Assembly: GCF_029227915.1 (NCBI RefSeq)
Contig: NC_079877.1
Location: forward strand, 21,351,851-21,415,850
Direction: 5' to 3'
Source of the DNA: Hydractinia symbiolongicarpus
Lineage: Eukaryota; Cnidaria; Hydrozoa; Anthoathecata; Hydractiniidae
DNA length: 64,000 nucleotides
Numbering within the stretch: the stretch's first letter is position 1; each line of letters begins with the position of its first letter. Positions 54,427 through 64,000 of the stretch are shown in pieces. The notes beneath the pieces are model-generated. The model did no database searches and was not told the DNA's origin. It saw only the letters and a program-made list of their open reading frames with translations. The translations under genes and the position numbers were made by a program.

Positions 54427-57400
54427 CTATAAAATACACATTTCAATTCCTAAAATTATGTTCGTTTCTTTTTAAAATAACTTTTTTCACGCTCTTAACG
54501 TTATGTAATAATATTCACAAATAAACACATAAAAAACTTTAATATTTTGGTAAACAACATTTAACGAAACAGCACTACAAATGACCCATGTGAAGAAGAA
54601 AATTGAACAAAAAGAAAATTTGGCGAATTTGACATAATGCTACTAAATCAAATCCACAAAATTCCTTTTTGCCAAATTTTCTTTTCTTACAGTAAGAATA
54701 TGATACAAGCAATGCCCATTATTATCATAGCAACTCAGTAGTCGAAATACCATTTTTGATCATAGATAAACAGGCGGGATATAAAAATGTTATATGTTCA
54801 CAGAATCCACTACAACATTTTTAGCAATTGTGAAGAAATTTGCATGGGACGAAAAAACAGTCGTAAATTAAACAATTTGCGCCTGCTTAATATCTCACTT
54901 AGCTGGCACAATGGGAAAATAGCCTTTTTGAAGTTGCTTTGTGTAATTTACCAAATTAAGAACGTTCATGCCTGTAAATAAAGGATTTAATGTGTCGCAA
55001 GAGGAAAAATTAGGAAAACTGCAATGACGAGTTTAGACTTGGGATGGTATGTTTTAGACTGACTTGATAAAATAGAGCAAAACAAATTGCGGTTATTTTA
55101 TTGTTTGCGAGTTTCTGATTTCAGCCATTTTTGCAGACGCGGATAAGTCATTTTTGACAACATATGAACGATGACAAAGATACAGGTGAAAAAAACATTA
55201 GGAGCAATTCTTACGCCTTACCGGTAAAAAAAATCAGCTAAAAAAGTCGGTAAGAAATTTTAGTCTGCAAAATGATTAGTCAATTGCACAAAATTTAGGT
55301 AGCTACTTTTTTAGAATAAATTTTAACAACAAAATTACTTTTTGAAGACTAATATTTGAAACAATTATTAAAATCATTTTTTTCAATGCAAAAGCACTAC
55401 GTGAAGAAAAATGGATAATAAACAAACATGCATGCAAAAGAAATTACCAAGTCTCCTTTGTAGTAACAATTTCAACTTTACACAAACATAAATCTACAAA
55501 CTTAGTATCTTCTTAATTTTGAAACATTTTGTTTCATATTCACTAAAAAAAATAAAAAATAAATAAAGATGATAAAAATGGTCGGTCGCTTTAACAACAC
55601 TTTTTTACCGGTAAGGTATATACTTTATTAGGACGATTTAGGAGAACAACAAAATTTAAGCCATCTGTTTTTCAGGATTTGCGACAACGCTGCACATACA
55701 TACATTCTCATTATGCGCACCCTTACTCCAGGTTTAAAACCTGTTTTCTCTACGAAACTAGAGGAAGTAGATGGATATACAGGTATAAATAATCTTTGCG
55801 GAAACTATTTTTGCAATTCAAACTTTCTTATTTTTGCTACTTGTTCAATATTTGAATTTTGTGGGAGTTAATTTGGGATATAGTGTCGAAAATGGTTATA
55901 TAGGTTATGCAAAAAACTTCTCCTTAATAATTCTTCTAAACATTTTTCATGTCTATCAGCATGACAACTTCTTTAGTGAAAATTTGAAAAAACTTTTGTC
56001 ATTTCACTCATTAAATAAAACCATATGCCTTTTTCTTATTCGAATTGTATATAATTAGCACAATTTCCAGGAATTAATTTGATACGAGGCTAGAGATTTT
56101 AAACCAAAACATTATCAAGTCTTGTCAAAGTCTTCCTCCCAAAACTAGTGTTCTCTTTCTTGGCCTTGCGGAATGCTAAAGAATCGTTTGAAAAGTGTCT
56201 ATTGCCAGAAGCTTTAAATCTACAAAAGTAAACATACAAAGTTTTTATAAAATCAACAAATTGTTATATACACTTACCAGCTACAAAAAGCAACTAGCTG
56301 ACTAGCTATTCGATTTATTGTGTTGTTATAAAATGTATTGTTACTTAAATAAAAAAGAAACCCAAGACAACATAAAGCTCTTTTGAATTTGACACAAAGC
56401 TCTTTCAAATTTGTTGAAAGTGAAACTATAAACATATTTATGTTCACATTTGCTAGCACAGCAATAGAAAGCAATTTTGTACCTAAAAGCGTAGTCGTTG
56501 AGTCGATGCTATGATTTTTGTTGAGTCTAAGCCTGCTTTTCTTCTGCAATCACAGGCGACGCAGAGAATAAATGTTTTCCAGTAATGTTTCTTCTTAGCA
56601 ACATTGCTCAACTTCATTCTGCAATCATATATTCAAAATTTCCATTTACTTGCTGCAAGTCAATACAAAACGATTCCTCAGTCATTTTAGTAGACATGTT
56701 GAATTGGAAGAAAACTTCAGGATTGCAGCTCGCCGAAGTTGGCCGAACCTATCAAAGAGACTGGCTACCGCGAGGCAATAACAATAGGAAGAGTAAATTA
56801 TTCCTACGCATCCCCTAATATCAATCTTTCTTTTACCGTAAATTTCGCCGACTTAGACAAGATTCTTCTTGACGTCACAAATTCTTTTGTTTTAAGGAGA
56901 GTCCAAAAGTCCACACTTCGGCGAGATTCTTTTTGACATCATAATACTTTTGTTTTTCCTTTCTTTAAGAGGGTCCAAAAGTCCACACTTCGGCGGCCGC
57001 CGAAGTCGACTGTTTTTACGGCAGAAAACAAGGGAATAGAGAGTAACACAATCAGCGAAATGCGGCAAAAAATGGCAAGATTATATAATCTTGCCATTTT
57101 TATTTTATTGTATTTATCTGTTGTTGTTTATGTTGTTGTAACTATGATCTAATAATACAAATAAAACCTATTTACATATGCATTTTTGTGTTGTTGTTTT
57201 TTGCTTATTTTTCTTTCAGGACCTCCTTTTTCATGTTATTTAATGTTATGAATAGATTAAATATGAAGAATTTTTATTAGTAATATATACTGTTTTGCAT
57301 TACCGAATTATAAAAATTATGTATGTCTTTTTTACTCAATCTAGTTTCCGAAAATTTATAGCCTACTATATGCACTAGTCGAAATACTAGTCGAAAAGGC

Positions 57401-60400
57401 CCGTGGAAAAATCCGCTTAAGCAGAATAAAAATGAAAAAGAATCGTTACTTAAAATTTGATGATATCCAATGACCGTCCACAAGAAAAGAGAGAATAATG
57501 TTCTGGCGCACTTTCCCGCACCTATCACTTCACACTTGTGCACATCTTTAAATAACCACCTAATACCCCTCCCACAAAAGCAACACCCCATACTTGTTAT
57601 CATGGTGAACACATCGATCTCTACAACGTTGCTACCGCACCTATCACCTCATTAATACACCTTCCTCAACATACACCCTATACTTTTTAGCACAGTACAC
57701 ACATCCATGAATCACATTTCCTCCGAGACACCTCAAAAAGTAAATGCCACGCCCATATCTGCGCATGCCGGACAGGTAGTTTTTTTTAGTAGTTCCAAAA
57801 ACATATAATAAATAAGTGCGTTTTTTTTCACCGGGATAAAAAATCCATTAAAAAATCTATAATAAAGATGAATACGAAAAACGCTCAAGAAAAAAAACTC
57901 AGACATTGAAATGAATGTGCTTTACATTACAGAAAAAGCGAAGAGCTTAACATCCTGGGACGATCGTCGCAAAAAATCACAACACCCCACACGCAGCAAA
58001 CAAGTGAGCCTGCTCCTCATCACATACAACAATAAGACCCGCTACACCAGCATCAAGTGCCTCTCAAAATTATTGGGCAGTGACAACACCAAAAATACAC
58101 GCATGATGAATTTCTACCTGAACTGCATGTACTCATTCAACACAGTCGAGAGACAAGCACTACCACTACTGCATAGATTATGAGGCAGTGGAAAGTTACA
58201 ATGCCAAAGAGGAGCGAAAAATGGTTTAAATATCATGATGGTCATTTGCAATTCAGGGTACCATTTGCTACCTATGCCGATTTTGAAAGTCTACTGTGGA
58301 TGATGCTAGAGATAGCAAGACCAAGAAGCTGAGCAAGCACGTGATATCTGGCTGGTGCACATACAGCAAGTTTGCATACAGCGACGTGCCTGTTCCATAT
58401 ACGCCTTCCCGCAGTGAAGTCTGCGCTATAAAATTTGTAGACCATAGAGAGAATGAGGTGATGCGATTTTATGATACTTTCCCACAGAAACAAATGACAG
58501 AACTCAAAGATGCATAGAAGAGGAACATACTCTGATGTAAAGAAATGTCATATCTCCATGAAACCATTCGACAACCCGGCACACAATCGCACGGTCGGGC
58601 AAGCATATCAAATAATTAAGTAGCTGGGTTTAGGTACAAGGAATGTAAGCTCGGAAGCACCAAGCACTTGAACAAAGAAGAACTAAAGTCGAACCACATG
58701 GTTCTTTAATGAGGATTATACCTTTAGGCCAATGCTTTGAAAAAAAGTGTACCGATATGAATATATATGGATGGCTGGGAACGCTTCAAGGAGACCAAGC
58801 TACCATCTAAGGAAGTGTTCTGTAGCAGGCCTAACATGTCAGGAATCTCCGATAATAATCATGAGCACGCGCAGCAAGAATAGAATAGACTAATGGATAG
58901 GACGCTAGAATACCATGACCTCCATCTGGGTACAGACGCTTTGCTCAGACGGATACTGATAGCTTTGTCTATCATTATACATACGGATACCCTCTACAAG
59001 GATATAGCTATCGATGTAGAGAAGTGCTTTGGTCCAAGCACTTGATGCAAGACCACTTCCAATCGGAAAAACAAGAAAATTGTTGGCCTGATGAAAGATA
59101 AACTTGGTAAAAAAAATCATGACAGATTTTTGCTGCGCGTAGGACTACGCTCTACATGGAAGCTTTACAATAGATGGCGAAATTATAAAGCCCAGGATGT
59201 GAGAAGGTGTACCACTTTAAAAGGCTAGAAGAGGAGCTTAGAGAAAGGTGTAAATATTTACAAAATCCAGGTGCTAATACAAAAGAAAAAGCACAGAGTC
59301 TATACCCAAAAGGTGAATAATTTTGCCCTTAACCGGGCCGATGACAAAAGGATTGCTGATAATTTGAAAACAATGGAGCATGGACAGTGCTGATTCTGCT
59401 TACATAGTGCACCCCAGGCTTTGTAATATTACTATACTATATTTTAGGTACTGTAGAGCTAAAATAAAGATGTACTAACTCACACAAGTTTTAGAAAATG
59501 GTATTTACCCAGGTGCCTTAACGATATAAGAACAAACACACAACTATATATGAATCGTTTAGTATGCACTAAAATATGCAATTAAACATGTGGTTGCCTC
59601 CACATTAGGTAATTATGATACAAGTATCCAATTATAAAGCAATTAAACAATATCCAGCAAACAACAAACATGAATCGAAGACCAATCATTAAAGACTTGA
59701 TGGCATACTTGAGGGTTCTTGTGTACCGGTATTTTGGAAAAATTTTTTCCACCTGTGATGCTGCTGGGACGCTAAATTTTCACGTGCAGCATACCAGATT
59801 GTCCATAAATATAAAAATTCTAATAAAGTGTCAGAAAAATAACAAAAAGATGGGGAATTGTCTGCCAAAGCTATCGAGAAATGGGGGCTACACAACCAAA
59901 CCATTATATAGCTAGCATAAGGCTTAACAATTTAGACGTATCATTCTGACCCCTCCAGCAACATATCATGGAAAAAACGTGGAAGAGAGACCGAATTCCA
60001 AAAATTGTTGAAATAGACCCTATGGAGGCTTTCCTCCATAAGAAAATGAGCAAGAAAGAACCAAAGAAAGTTATTACTAAGAAAAATGAAGGTTGTGTTG
60101 CTGCTTGTCAGAAACTTGCGAAATGGAATCATAAGAACAAGGAAAACCTACACAAGGTGTTCAGGCACACTGCAGTACTTTTTAAAAGGTTTTTATATTT
60201 TTTTACCATCCTCCACTCTCAACACCATTTTGTAATAGAATTTATCTCGCTGTGTAGTTATATTTGCCCTGGAAGATGATTTTGCTTGTGTTTGTGAACT
60301 AAGGATAGGCACTGCATCCCCTCTTCCAGACTCGCTAAGCTTTTTTGTGCCCTTGTAAGGAATGGATTGTAGGCATAATAAATTTGGCAAAATCACCATC

Positions 60401-63358
60401 AACTTGTGGCCACCACTTGCCTTTGGTTAATGAGACAGCTTTATCCTAAACTTGTACACCCCTTTGGGGTCTGCACCATACTCCCTACATACTTGCAAAA
60501 GTCCTGATGCTAAGCAAGGATTGTTGTACCAGTTAAAACCATCATCAAAATGGCATAGGTACTTTTATTCTTTCGAGTATACACCGCATATTATAGTGGA
60601 CATGAAATTAAATATTGTTGATAAGCGGTATTCGCAGAGATGCCTAAAGCTGTAGTAGCACAGTGCACTGCAAAGTTGAGCTGGGTCTGCCAATTTTAGT
60701 GCCTGTCTGGCTTGCAATGCACCATGCACAGGAGGTTTGGTTGTTGTGCCTCCTCCACACAAGGTGTGCAACATGGCCCATTATTTTGTGTTGAGGTGTC
60801 CTTAAACTTGTACTTGCACTCTTCCAGATAGTTCTGAAGGTACCAATTATTTCCTACAGGCCTGCAATTTTCAGGATCACACTGCACCTGCAAGGATTCT
60901 ATGTTACATCCTTCTTATGAAAGTTGGTACGTACCTCAGATATACCTTTACTTTTGTTACAAATTCGGAAAGTTAGCTCCACCTTTTTTTCATATATCCA
61001 TATACTTTGCCAGTCACCTTGGACAATCAACAAGATCAAACAACATAGATATATTGTTTATCCTTCCTTTACCAGAACGCTCCATTTTTTGGGGTCTTCA
61101 TTAAGATCAGGAATTGCTTGTCATGGGTAAGTTATCCAATCACATAACTCATGTCTTTGGCATTATTTGCAGGGATTAATTCGCTTAGTATTTTATTGGA
61201 GGATAAAATGTAACAATTATATGCCACAGGCAGGGGCTAGTACAGGTCAATTCAGACATCGATATACTGATTTTGGGGAAATCCAATTTGAGCGCATAAA
61301 ATACAGAGATAAAAGCTGTGTTACTTCTTGTAATGATGGATAGGGAAAAATTTGGTGGTAAAAGTTTTAGATCTTGTAGATTCACTTTAAAATAATAACT
61401 GTTGGATACAAACAAATTGAGTTTCTCCTTTCCAGAAAAGGTTAAAAGAGAATTTAAGAGATTGCTGATTCCCAAAGTAATTTCCTGGATTATCCCCTGA
61501 CAGGCAAGATGGAATGTCATAAAAAAATATGCAACCCACAACCGCGCATTGATGAAGTGTAATTTTTGTATGTCAGAGAAACTGGAAATAGCTATTTATA
61601 AAGATAAAAATCTTTTAAACAAAAAGAATGAGTTGATTTCTAAATGTAGACATGATTTCCTTACTCTCTCTAAAACATAATGCTGGAAATTTTATTTATA
61701 TATATATTTGCAATCACATTAATACCTGTCATACAGTTACTGTCATTTATTTTATTATACACACTAAGATAAAAATGGATATAAAATTATAAAAACATAC
61801 GAAAAAAATCTTCTTTATACATTGTTGTTACAGACGATCTGTAATAATCATTATTTTGTTTCTTTTTATTAAGAAAACCTTACATTTAAAAGGACTAAAA
61901 ATAAATTTAGATCAAAATTATTATTAGTGGCATCTCTTGCTTTCTTGTTAATTTATTTAACAAGAAAGCAAGTTTTTTAAAATAAAAATAGTTTTTAAAA
62001 AAAGACACTGGTAAAACACGATAATATATTGGTAAGGTGCTCTAGCCTTACAACACCCACGTTAAAATTTTGAGGTCACTTATTCAAAGGAGTAGCCATT
62101 TATCTGCTAAAGTGACTTTAACATTAGCTGGTTTTATTGCTTGTTCTGCCTTCCTTCTTTGCTGCGTCAAGTAGTCACTAAACAGCCTAGTAAATGGCAA
62201 GTTTGTATAGTTGTTGCATGTGTTTGTTTATTCAATTTCATAGATAGATAGATGTGCATATTTTACATGGCTAGCATCACAAATATTGAGGGATATACCC
62301 TGTCTATTATTTCCAGGAGGGGTCATGGCTTAGAACGGGAGTCCTAGAGTATTTAATGCTTATTTTAAGCTACGCAGACCCAATTAGGGTCCGTGTTCTA
62401 ACAGACAACTCCCTGCAACATTCAACGGCCCACACATTGTGCCATCTCCCCAATTTCCCTCACATGACTTGGGTTTACCTAGGGCTATGGTTACATTCAC
62501 TCGATATTAAATTGCTTGCAAGGGGAATCGAACCCTGGTCTCCGGCACAAAGTACGAGAGTTATAACCACTAAGCTACGGCACCACAAACGTCAAATCAT
62601 ACCATGTATTTAAGTACTAAGTTACTAGTCTAGCTAGTGATTATAAAATTTCTGAAAAATAATAGGCCCATGGCATGAAAATGGATTTTTTCCTTTTGGT
62701 TTAATCAAAGCTTTTGCTGTGGTAAAGAGATGTCTGTTCTGTAACATTCCTAGACTGGAAGAATCTTATTAAAAACGTACCTTTTCATTTTTTGGATAAC
62801 TGGAGGCACATGTGATAGCTTATTTCCACCTAAGTATAGTTCTTTAAGTTTTGCTAATTCAAAAAGTTGTGATGGTAAGTCGTCAAATAAATTACCACTA
62901 AGGTTCAGCACGTTCAATGAATCACAAAACTGGATTTCCTTTGGTAGATTCGTTAGGCAATTGTTTCTTGCTTCTAATACTTCCAATTTTCTTAACTGAG
63001 ATATTTCGTTAGATATCCAGGAAATCTCGTTAGAAGAAACATTCAATTCGATAAGGTTGTTGAATTGTGATATACTTGATGGCAATACTTTTAAGATATT
63101 TCCATACAGTACTAATTTCCTGAGTATTTCTGGCCTAAAATTATGTATAACACTAAGATGTGGAACATTCAATGTCCTCAATTCGCAACACGACAAATCT
63201 AACAGCAGTAGTTCTTCATATCCATCATCTTTTGTTATTTCCATTTTTAAAATGAACCGAAAGCACTGGAAAACTCTAATAACAAGTGCCAGGTTGGAGG
63301 GCCTATTTTGCTCGGCGACTAACTTAAGAAATTCGAGTAGCTGACATATGGAGGTCAT
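53838..63358 (-). CDS. LRRC58: Leucine-rich repeat-containing protein 58 (LRRC58)
   Basis: Two exons (63358 or 63244 to 62781, and 54426 to 53838) join in phase over an 8.35-kb intron with GTACGT and TTTATAG borders; the junction codon is Ser in KMKSLQILYLGGN. The protein has about nine leucine-rich repeats (LxxLxLxxNxL pattern). They are followed by the LRRC58-specific end: PPSLLELCGRSIK, then CCVNPKCDGVYFD, VKFVDFCGKFRLPLEQYLC and a terminal RLQKVLLP. Length is 388 residues from the first Met or 350 from Met39, against about 371 in mammals. The second start (MEITKDDGYEE) fits the family better. In mammals the protein is reported as a ubiquitin-ligase substrate adaptor; the role here is inferred. 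Both exons look intact. Confidence 0.93.
54427..56840. other. LRRC58 intron, 3' part
   Basis: Mostly AT-rich and featureless. An open stretch with splice-like borders at 55676-55781 is discussed among the rejected items. From about 56560 the sequence is slightly richer in C and G. Confidence 0.4.
56847..56993. repeat. Tandem duplication of about 75 bp
   Basis: GATTCTTCTTGACGTCACAA and GATTCTTTTTGACATCATAA start the two units; both end GTCCAAAAGTCCACACTTCG. A GCCGAAGTTGGCC relative lies inverted at 56733. Confidence 0.85.
56987..57006. repeat. Perfect 20-bp GC-rich palindrome
   Basis: ACTTCGGCGGCCGCCGAAGT, its own exact complement, at the end of the tandem duplication. Confidence 0.97.
57068..57101. 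repeat. Perfect 34-bp palindrome without loop
   Basis: Left arm AAAAATGGCAAGATTAT is followed directly by its exact complement. Confidence 0.97.
57404..57470 (+). repeat. Interspersed repeat family A, 5' fragment
   Basis: GTGGAAAAATCCGCTTAAGC, then AAAAATTTGATGATATCC-like text; matches the first part of copies 1 and 2. Confidence 0.6.
57471..57889. other. C-rich spacer in LRRC58 intron
   Basis: Repeated CACCTATCAC, CACACATC and CACTT words; no gene recognised. Confidence 0.4.
57890..59400 (+). pseudogene. Polinton/Maverick-type protein-primed DNA polymerase B remnant
   Basis: Decayed pieces of a family B DNA polymerase as found in Polintons and related virus-like transposons, in shifting + frames. 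Order: N-terminal VLYITEK/SKQVSLLLI region with KCLSKLLGS (57911-58183), the exonuclease motif YADFES near 58272-58290, a KPFDNPAHN zinc-region trace near 58560-58590, and EYHDLHLGTDAL near 58910-58945. A C-terminal VYTQKVNNFALNR at about 59298-59338 follows, and the frame ends at a stop near 59392. The polymerase catalytic motifs are mostly lost. No integrase, capsid gene or long terminal repeats were seen nearby, so it is an isolated, dead fragment in the LRRC58 intron, antisense to that gene. Confidence 0.7.
59401..59640. other. Spacer without recognised feature
   Basis: Nothing recognised. Confidence 0.35.
59670..60290 (+). pseudogene. Unrecognised ORF remnant (+ strand)
   Basis: A frame from 59968 reads MEKTWKRDRIPKIVEIDPME, then KKMSKKEPKKVITKKNEGC and KWNHKNKENLHKVFRHTAVL. 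Codon-like structure, conserved-looking Cys/Trp/His and lysine-rich stretches suggest real coding origin. I recognise no family. It may belong with the opposing remnant at 60300-60893 as one unknown element. Confidence 0.35.
60300..60893 (-). pseudogene. Unrecognised Cys-rich ORF remnant (- strand)
   Basis: Minus-strand pieces in three frames: MQVQCDPENCRPVGNNWYLQ, NNGPCCTPCVEEAQQPNLLC, CATTALGISANTAYQ-like text near 60640-60680, and ASGLLQVCREYGADPKG-like text near 60480-60520. Regular cysteines (C-xxx-NC, CCTPC, LCMVHC) suggest a zinc-binding or secreted-type module. Family unknown; frameshifts and stops show it is dead. Confidence 0.35.
60894..61440. other. LRRC58 intron, nothing firmly recognised
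   Basis: The minus-strand frame at 61185-61541 is probably antisense to decayed + strand element sequence. Confidence 0.35.
61440..61680 (+). pseudogene. Probable Penelope-like/GIY-YIG retroelement C-terminal fragment
   Basis: In the + strand, KVISWIIP near 61470 is followed by YATHNRALMKCNFCMSEKLE (61535-61590) and YKDKNLLNKKNELISKCRH (about 61595-61655). The C-x-x-C, EK, LLNK-xx-EL-x-S-x-CRH series matches my memory of the region closing many GIY-YIG-bearing reverse transcriptases in invertebrates. No reverse transcriptase is visible upstream. Call is tentative. Confidence 0.4.
61936..61972. repeat. Perfect 16-bp hairpin
   Basis: CTTGCTTTCTTGTTAA, loop TTTAT, exact complement TTAACAAGAAAGCAAG. 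Confidence 0.95.
61973..62285. other. LRRC58 intron, nothing recognised
   Basis: No feature beyond a TAGATAGATAG run near 62242-62252. Confidence 0.4.
62290..62590 (-). mobile_element. tRNA-derived SINE, minus strand
   Basis: Read on the minus strand, a tRNA-like head GGTGCCGTAGCTTAGTGG (A box, 62568-62578) is followed at tRNA spacing by AGGGTTCGATTCCCC (B box, 62524-62534). A non-tRNA body then runs to about 62290, including TGGGTCTGCGTAGCTTAAAA. The anticodon arm does not pair well, so a working tRNA gene is unlikely. The B box is perfect, so the copy is rather young. Confidence 0.7.
62591..62780. other. LRRC58 intron next to exon 1
   Basis: No feature besides the splice donor. Confidence 0.5.
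62781..63358 (-). CDS. LRRC58: LRRC58 exon 1
   Basis: Donor AAAAG/GTACGT on the minus strand. First Met at 63358; a second Met at 63244, in an AAAATGG context, lies the same short distance from the first repeat as in mammals and is the preferred start. Codes for leucine-rich repeats such as LNVLNLSGNLFDDLPSQLF and LKELYLGGNKLSHVP. Confidence 0.93.
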
Positions 63359-63455
63359 TCTTGTCTCGATGATTCATGAGACGCGCGAAAACTGCGCACA
63401 CGAGATTCGGTTTCTCTTGGTTTGCGTTATAATTTTTAATCTATGATCTATTATC
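63245..63455. promoter_or_regulatory. Likely bidirectional promoter
   Basis: About 210 bp (or 97 bp if the first LRRC58 Met is used) between two divergent starts. It contains a GAGACGCGCGAAAACTGCGC patch, CpG-rich compared with its surroundings. No TATA box could be assigned with confidence. Confidence 0.45.
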
Positions 63456-63927
63456 ATGGAAAAAGACCAAGCAAAGATTGATTCAACCGATTTTAAAAAT
63501 AGGTGAATTCACTGTTTTTTTTATTTTATTTTTATCTCTGTTTATCGTGAAAAATAGTCATTTTTGATATACTCGTGTTGTAGAATATGATGGAGAATGA
63601 CTATTTTCAAGTGACGAAGAAGATGATTCGTTCTTTAAATCTGATGCGATGTAAAGAAATATATTTTTTATTTTTGTGTTTATACATTATTAAAATTCTT
63701 CTACAGTAGCTATAATAGCGCGCATTTTATTTATTTATTATAGAGATGAAATTTTAAAAATACAAAAAAATCATGCGCAATCTCGTAAAAGAAAACTTGG
63801 TAAATCTATACAATAAATTAATTATTCATGATGTTTTAATTGCAATAATCCTTTTGTTAAAATAATAGTGGAGCAAAAACATAAAAGTAAATCTGACATG
63901 GAAGTGGAAAAAACCCAGAGATTGTAG
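63456..63927 (+). CDS. Small unrecognised multi-exon gene, divergent from LRRC58
   Basis: Proposed exons: 63456-63502, 63612-63650, 63744-63799 and 63869-63927, all with GT-AG borders and matching phases. The product starts MEKDQAKIDSTDFKN, has an acidic DEEDDSFFKSDA stretch, then IDEILKIQKNHAQSRKRKLG and a basic end, with a stop at 63925-63927 (about 66 residues). If the last exon instead uses the weak donor at 63924, the gene runs past the window. The acidic-then-basic layout suggests a nuclear protein, but I do not recognise a family. Phase agreement over three introns is the main support. An alternative acceptor at about 63585 would give a stop. Confidence 0.45.
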
Positions 63928-64000
63928 AAAAAGCGCAAAGAAAAAATATTATTTTGCTAACAACTTTTACTTGTTTGCATTAGCTACGATTTGGTCACAA

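Noticed and set aside
55676-55781. Exon-like stretch with TTTTCAG acceptor and ACAG/GTATAA donor on the + strand
   Set aside because: Two frames are open but neither peptide resembles a family I know, no partner exon was found, and it lies inside the antisense LRRC58 intron.
56618-56698. Short minus-strand frame beginning MSTKMTEESFCIDLQQVNG
   Set aside because: Only about 27 residues before a stop and no exon to join it to.
62513-62586. Functional tRNA gene on the minus strand
   Set aside because: A and B boxes are good, but the anticodon and acceptor stems do not pair and the sequence continues into a SINE body.

Overview
The window is AT-rich animal nuclear DNA: genes split by GT-AG introns from under 100 bp to over 9 kb, very low coding density and many mobile-element remnants. 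The transposon mix (piggyBac, ISL2EU-like THAP element, PIF/Harbinger, CR1-like LINEs with a PHD finger and a 2A-like motif, an RTE-like LINE, copia, Polinton-type polymerase) fits a cnidarian or similar marine invertebrate. That taxonomic guess is inference only.

Host genes. (1) RFC4, a replication factor C small subunit, runs on the + strand from before the window to its stop at 43838. Eleven exons (11731-43838) encode about the last 267 residues. The N-terminal part with the Walker A motif was not found and should lie upstream. (2) LRRC58, a leucine-rich-repeat protein, is on the - strand in two exons (63358/63244-62781 and 54426-53838) around an 8.35-kb intron. (3) A small multi-exon + strand gene that I do not recognise seems to start at 63456, head-to-head with LRRC58, so 63245-63455 is a likely bidirectional promoter.

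Mobile DNA by region. 1-11.1 kb is a graveyard: two piggyBac transposase remnants, two truncated CR1-like LINEs with 2A-like motifs, and inverted pieces of a copia element. The RFC4 introns hold a 5'-truncated RTE-like LINE (20.9-23.6 kb), a 118-bp tandem array, a Harbinger transposase pseudogene interrupted by a MITE with a 58-bp satellite-like array (30-31.4 kb), a tRNA-like SINE (34.3 kb), and an ISL2EU-like transposon with about 80-bp terminal inverted repeats (36795-42284) that carries a nested Harbinger element (39651-42069). The RFC4-LRRC58 intergenic region holds an unrecognised gene between about 350-bp inverted repeats (44952-49453), itself split by a 2.6-kb hAT-like insertion, followed by two MITEs flanked by TTAA. 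The LRRC58 intron holds a decayed Polinton-type DNA polymerase, unrecognised ORF remnants, a probable Penelope-like fragment, a minus-strand SINE and several perfect palindromes.

The best candidate for something undescribed is the 44952-49453 element: a protein-coding remnant of unknown function inside long inverted repeats, which looks like a DNA transposon not matching any superfamily I can name. All readings were made by eye; homology calls are from memory of family motifs, not from searches.
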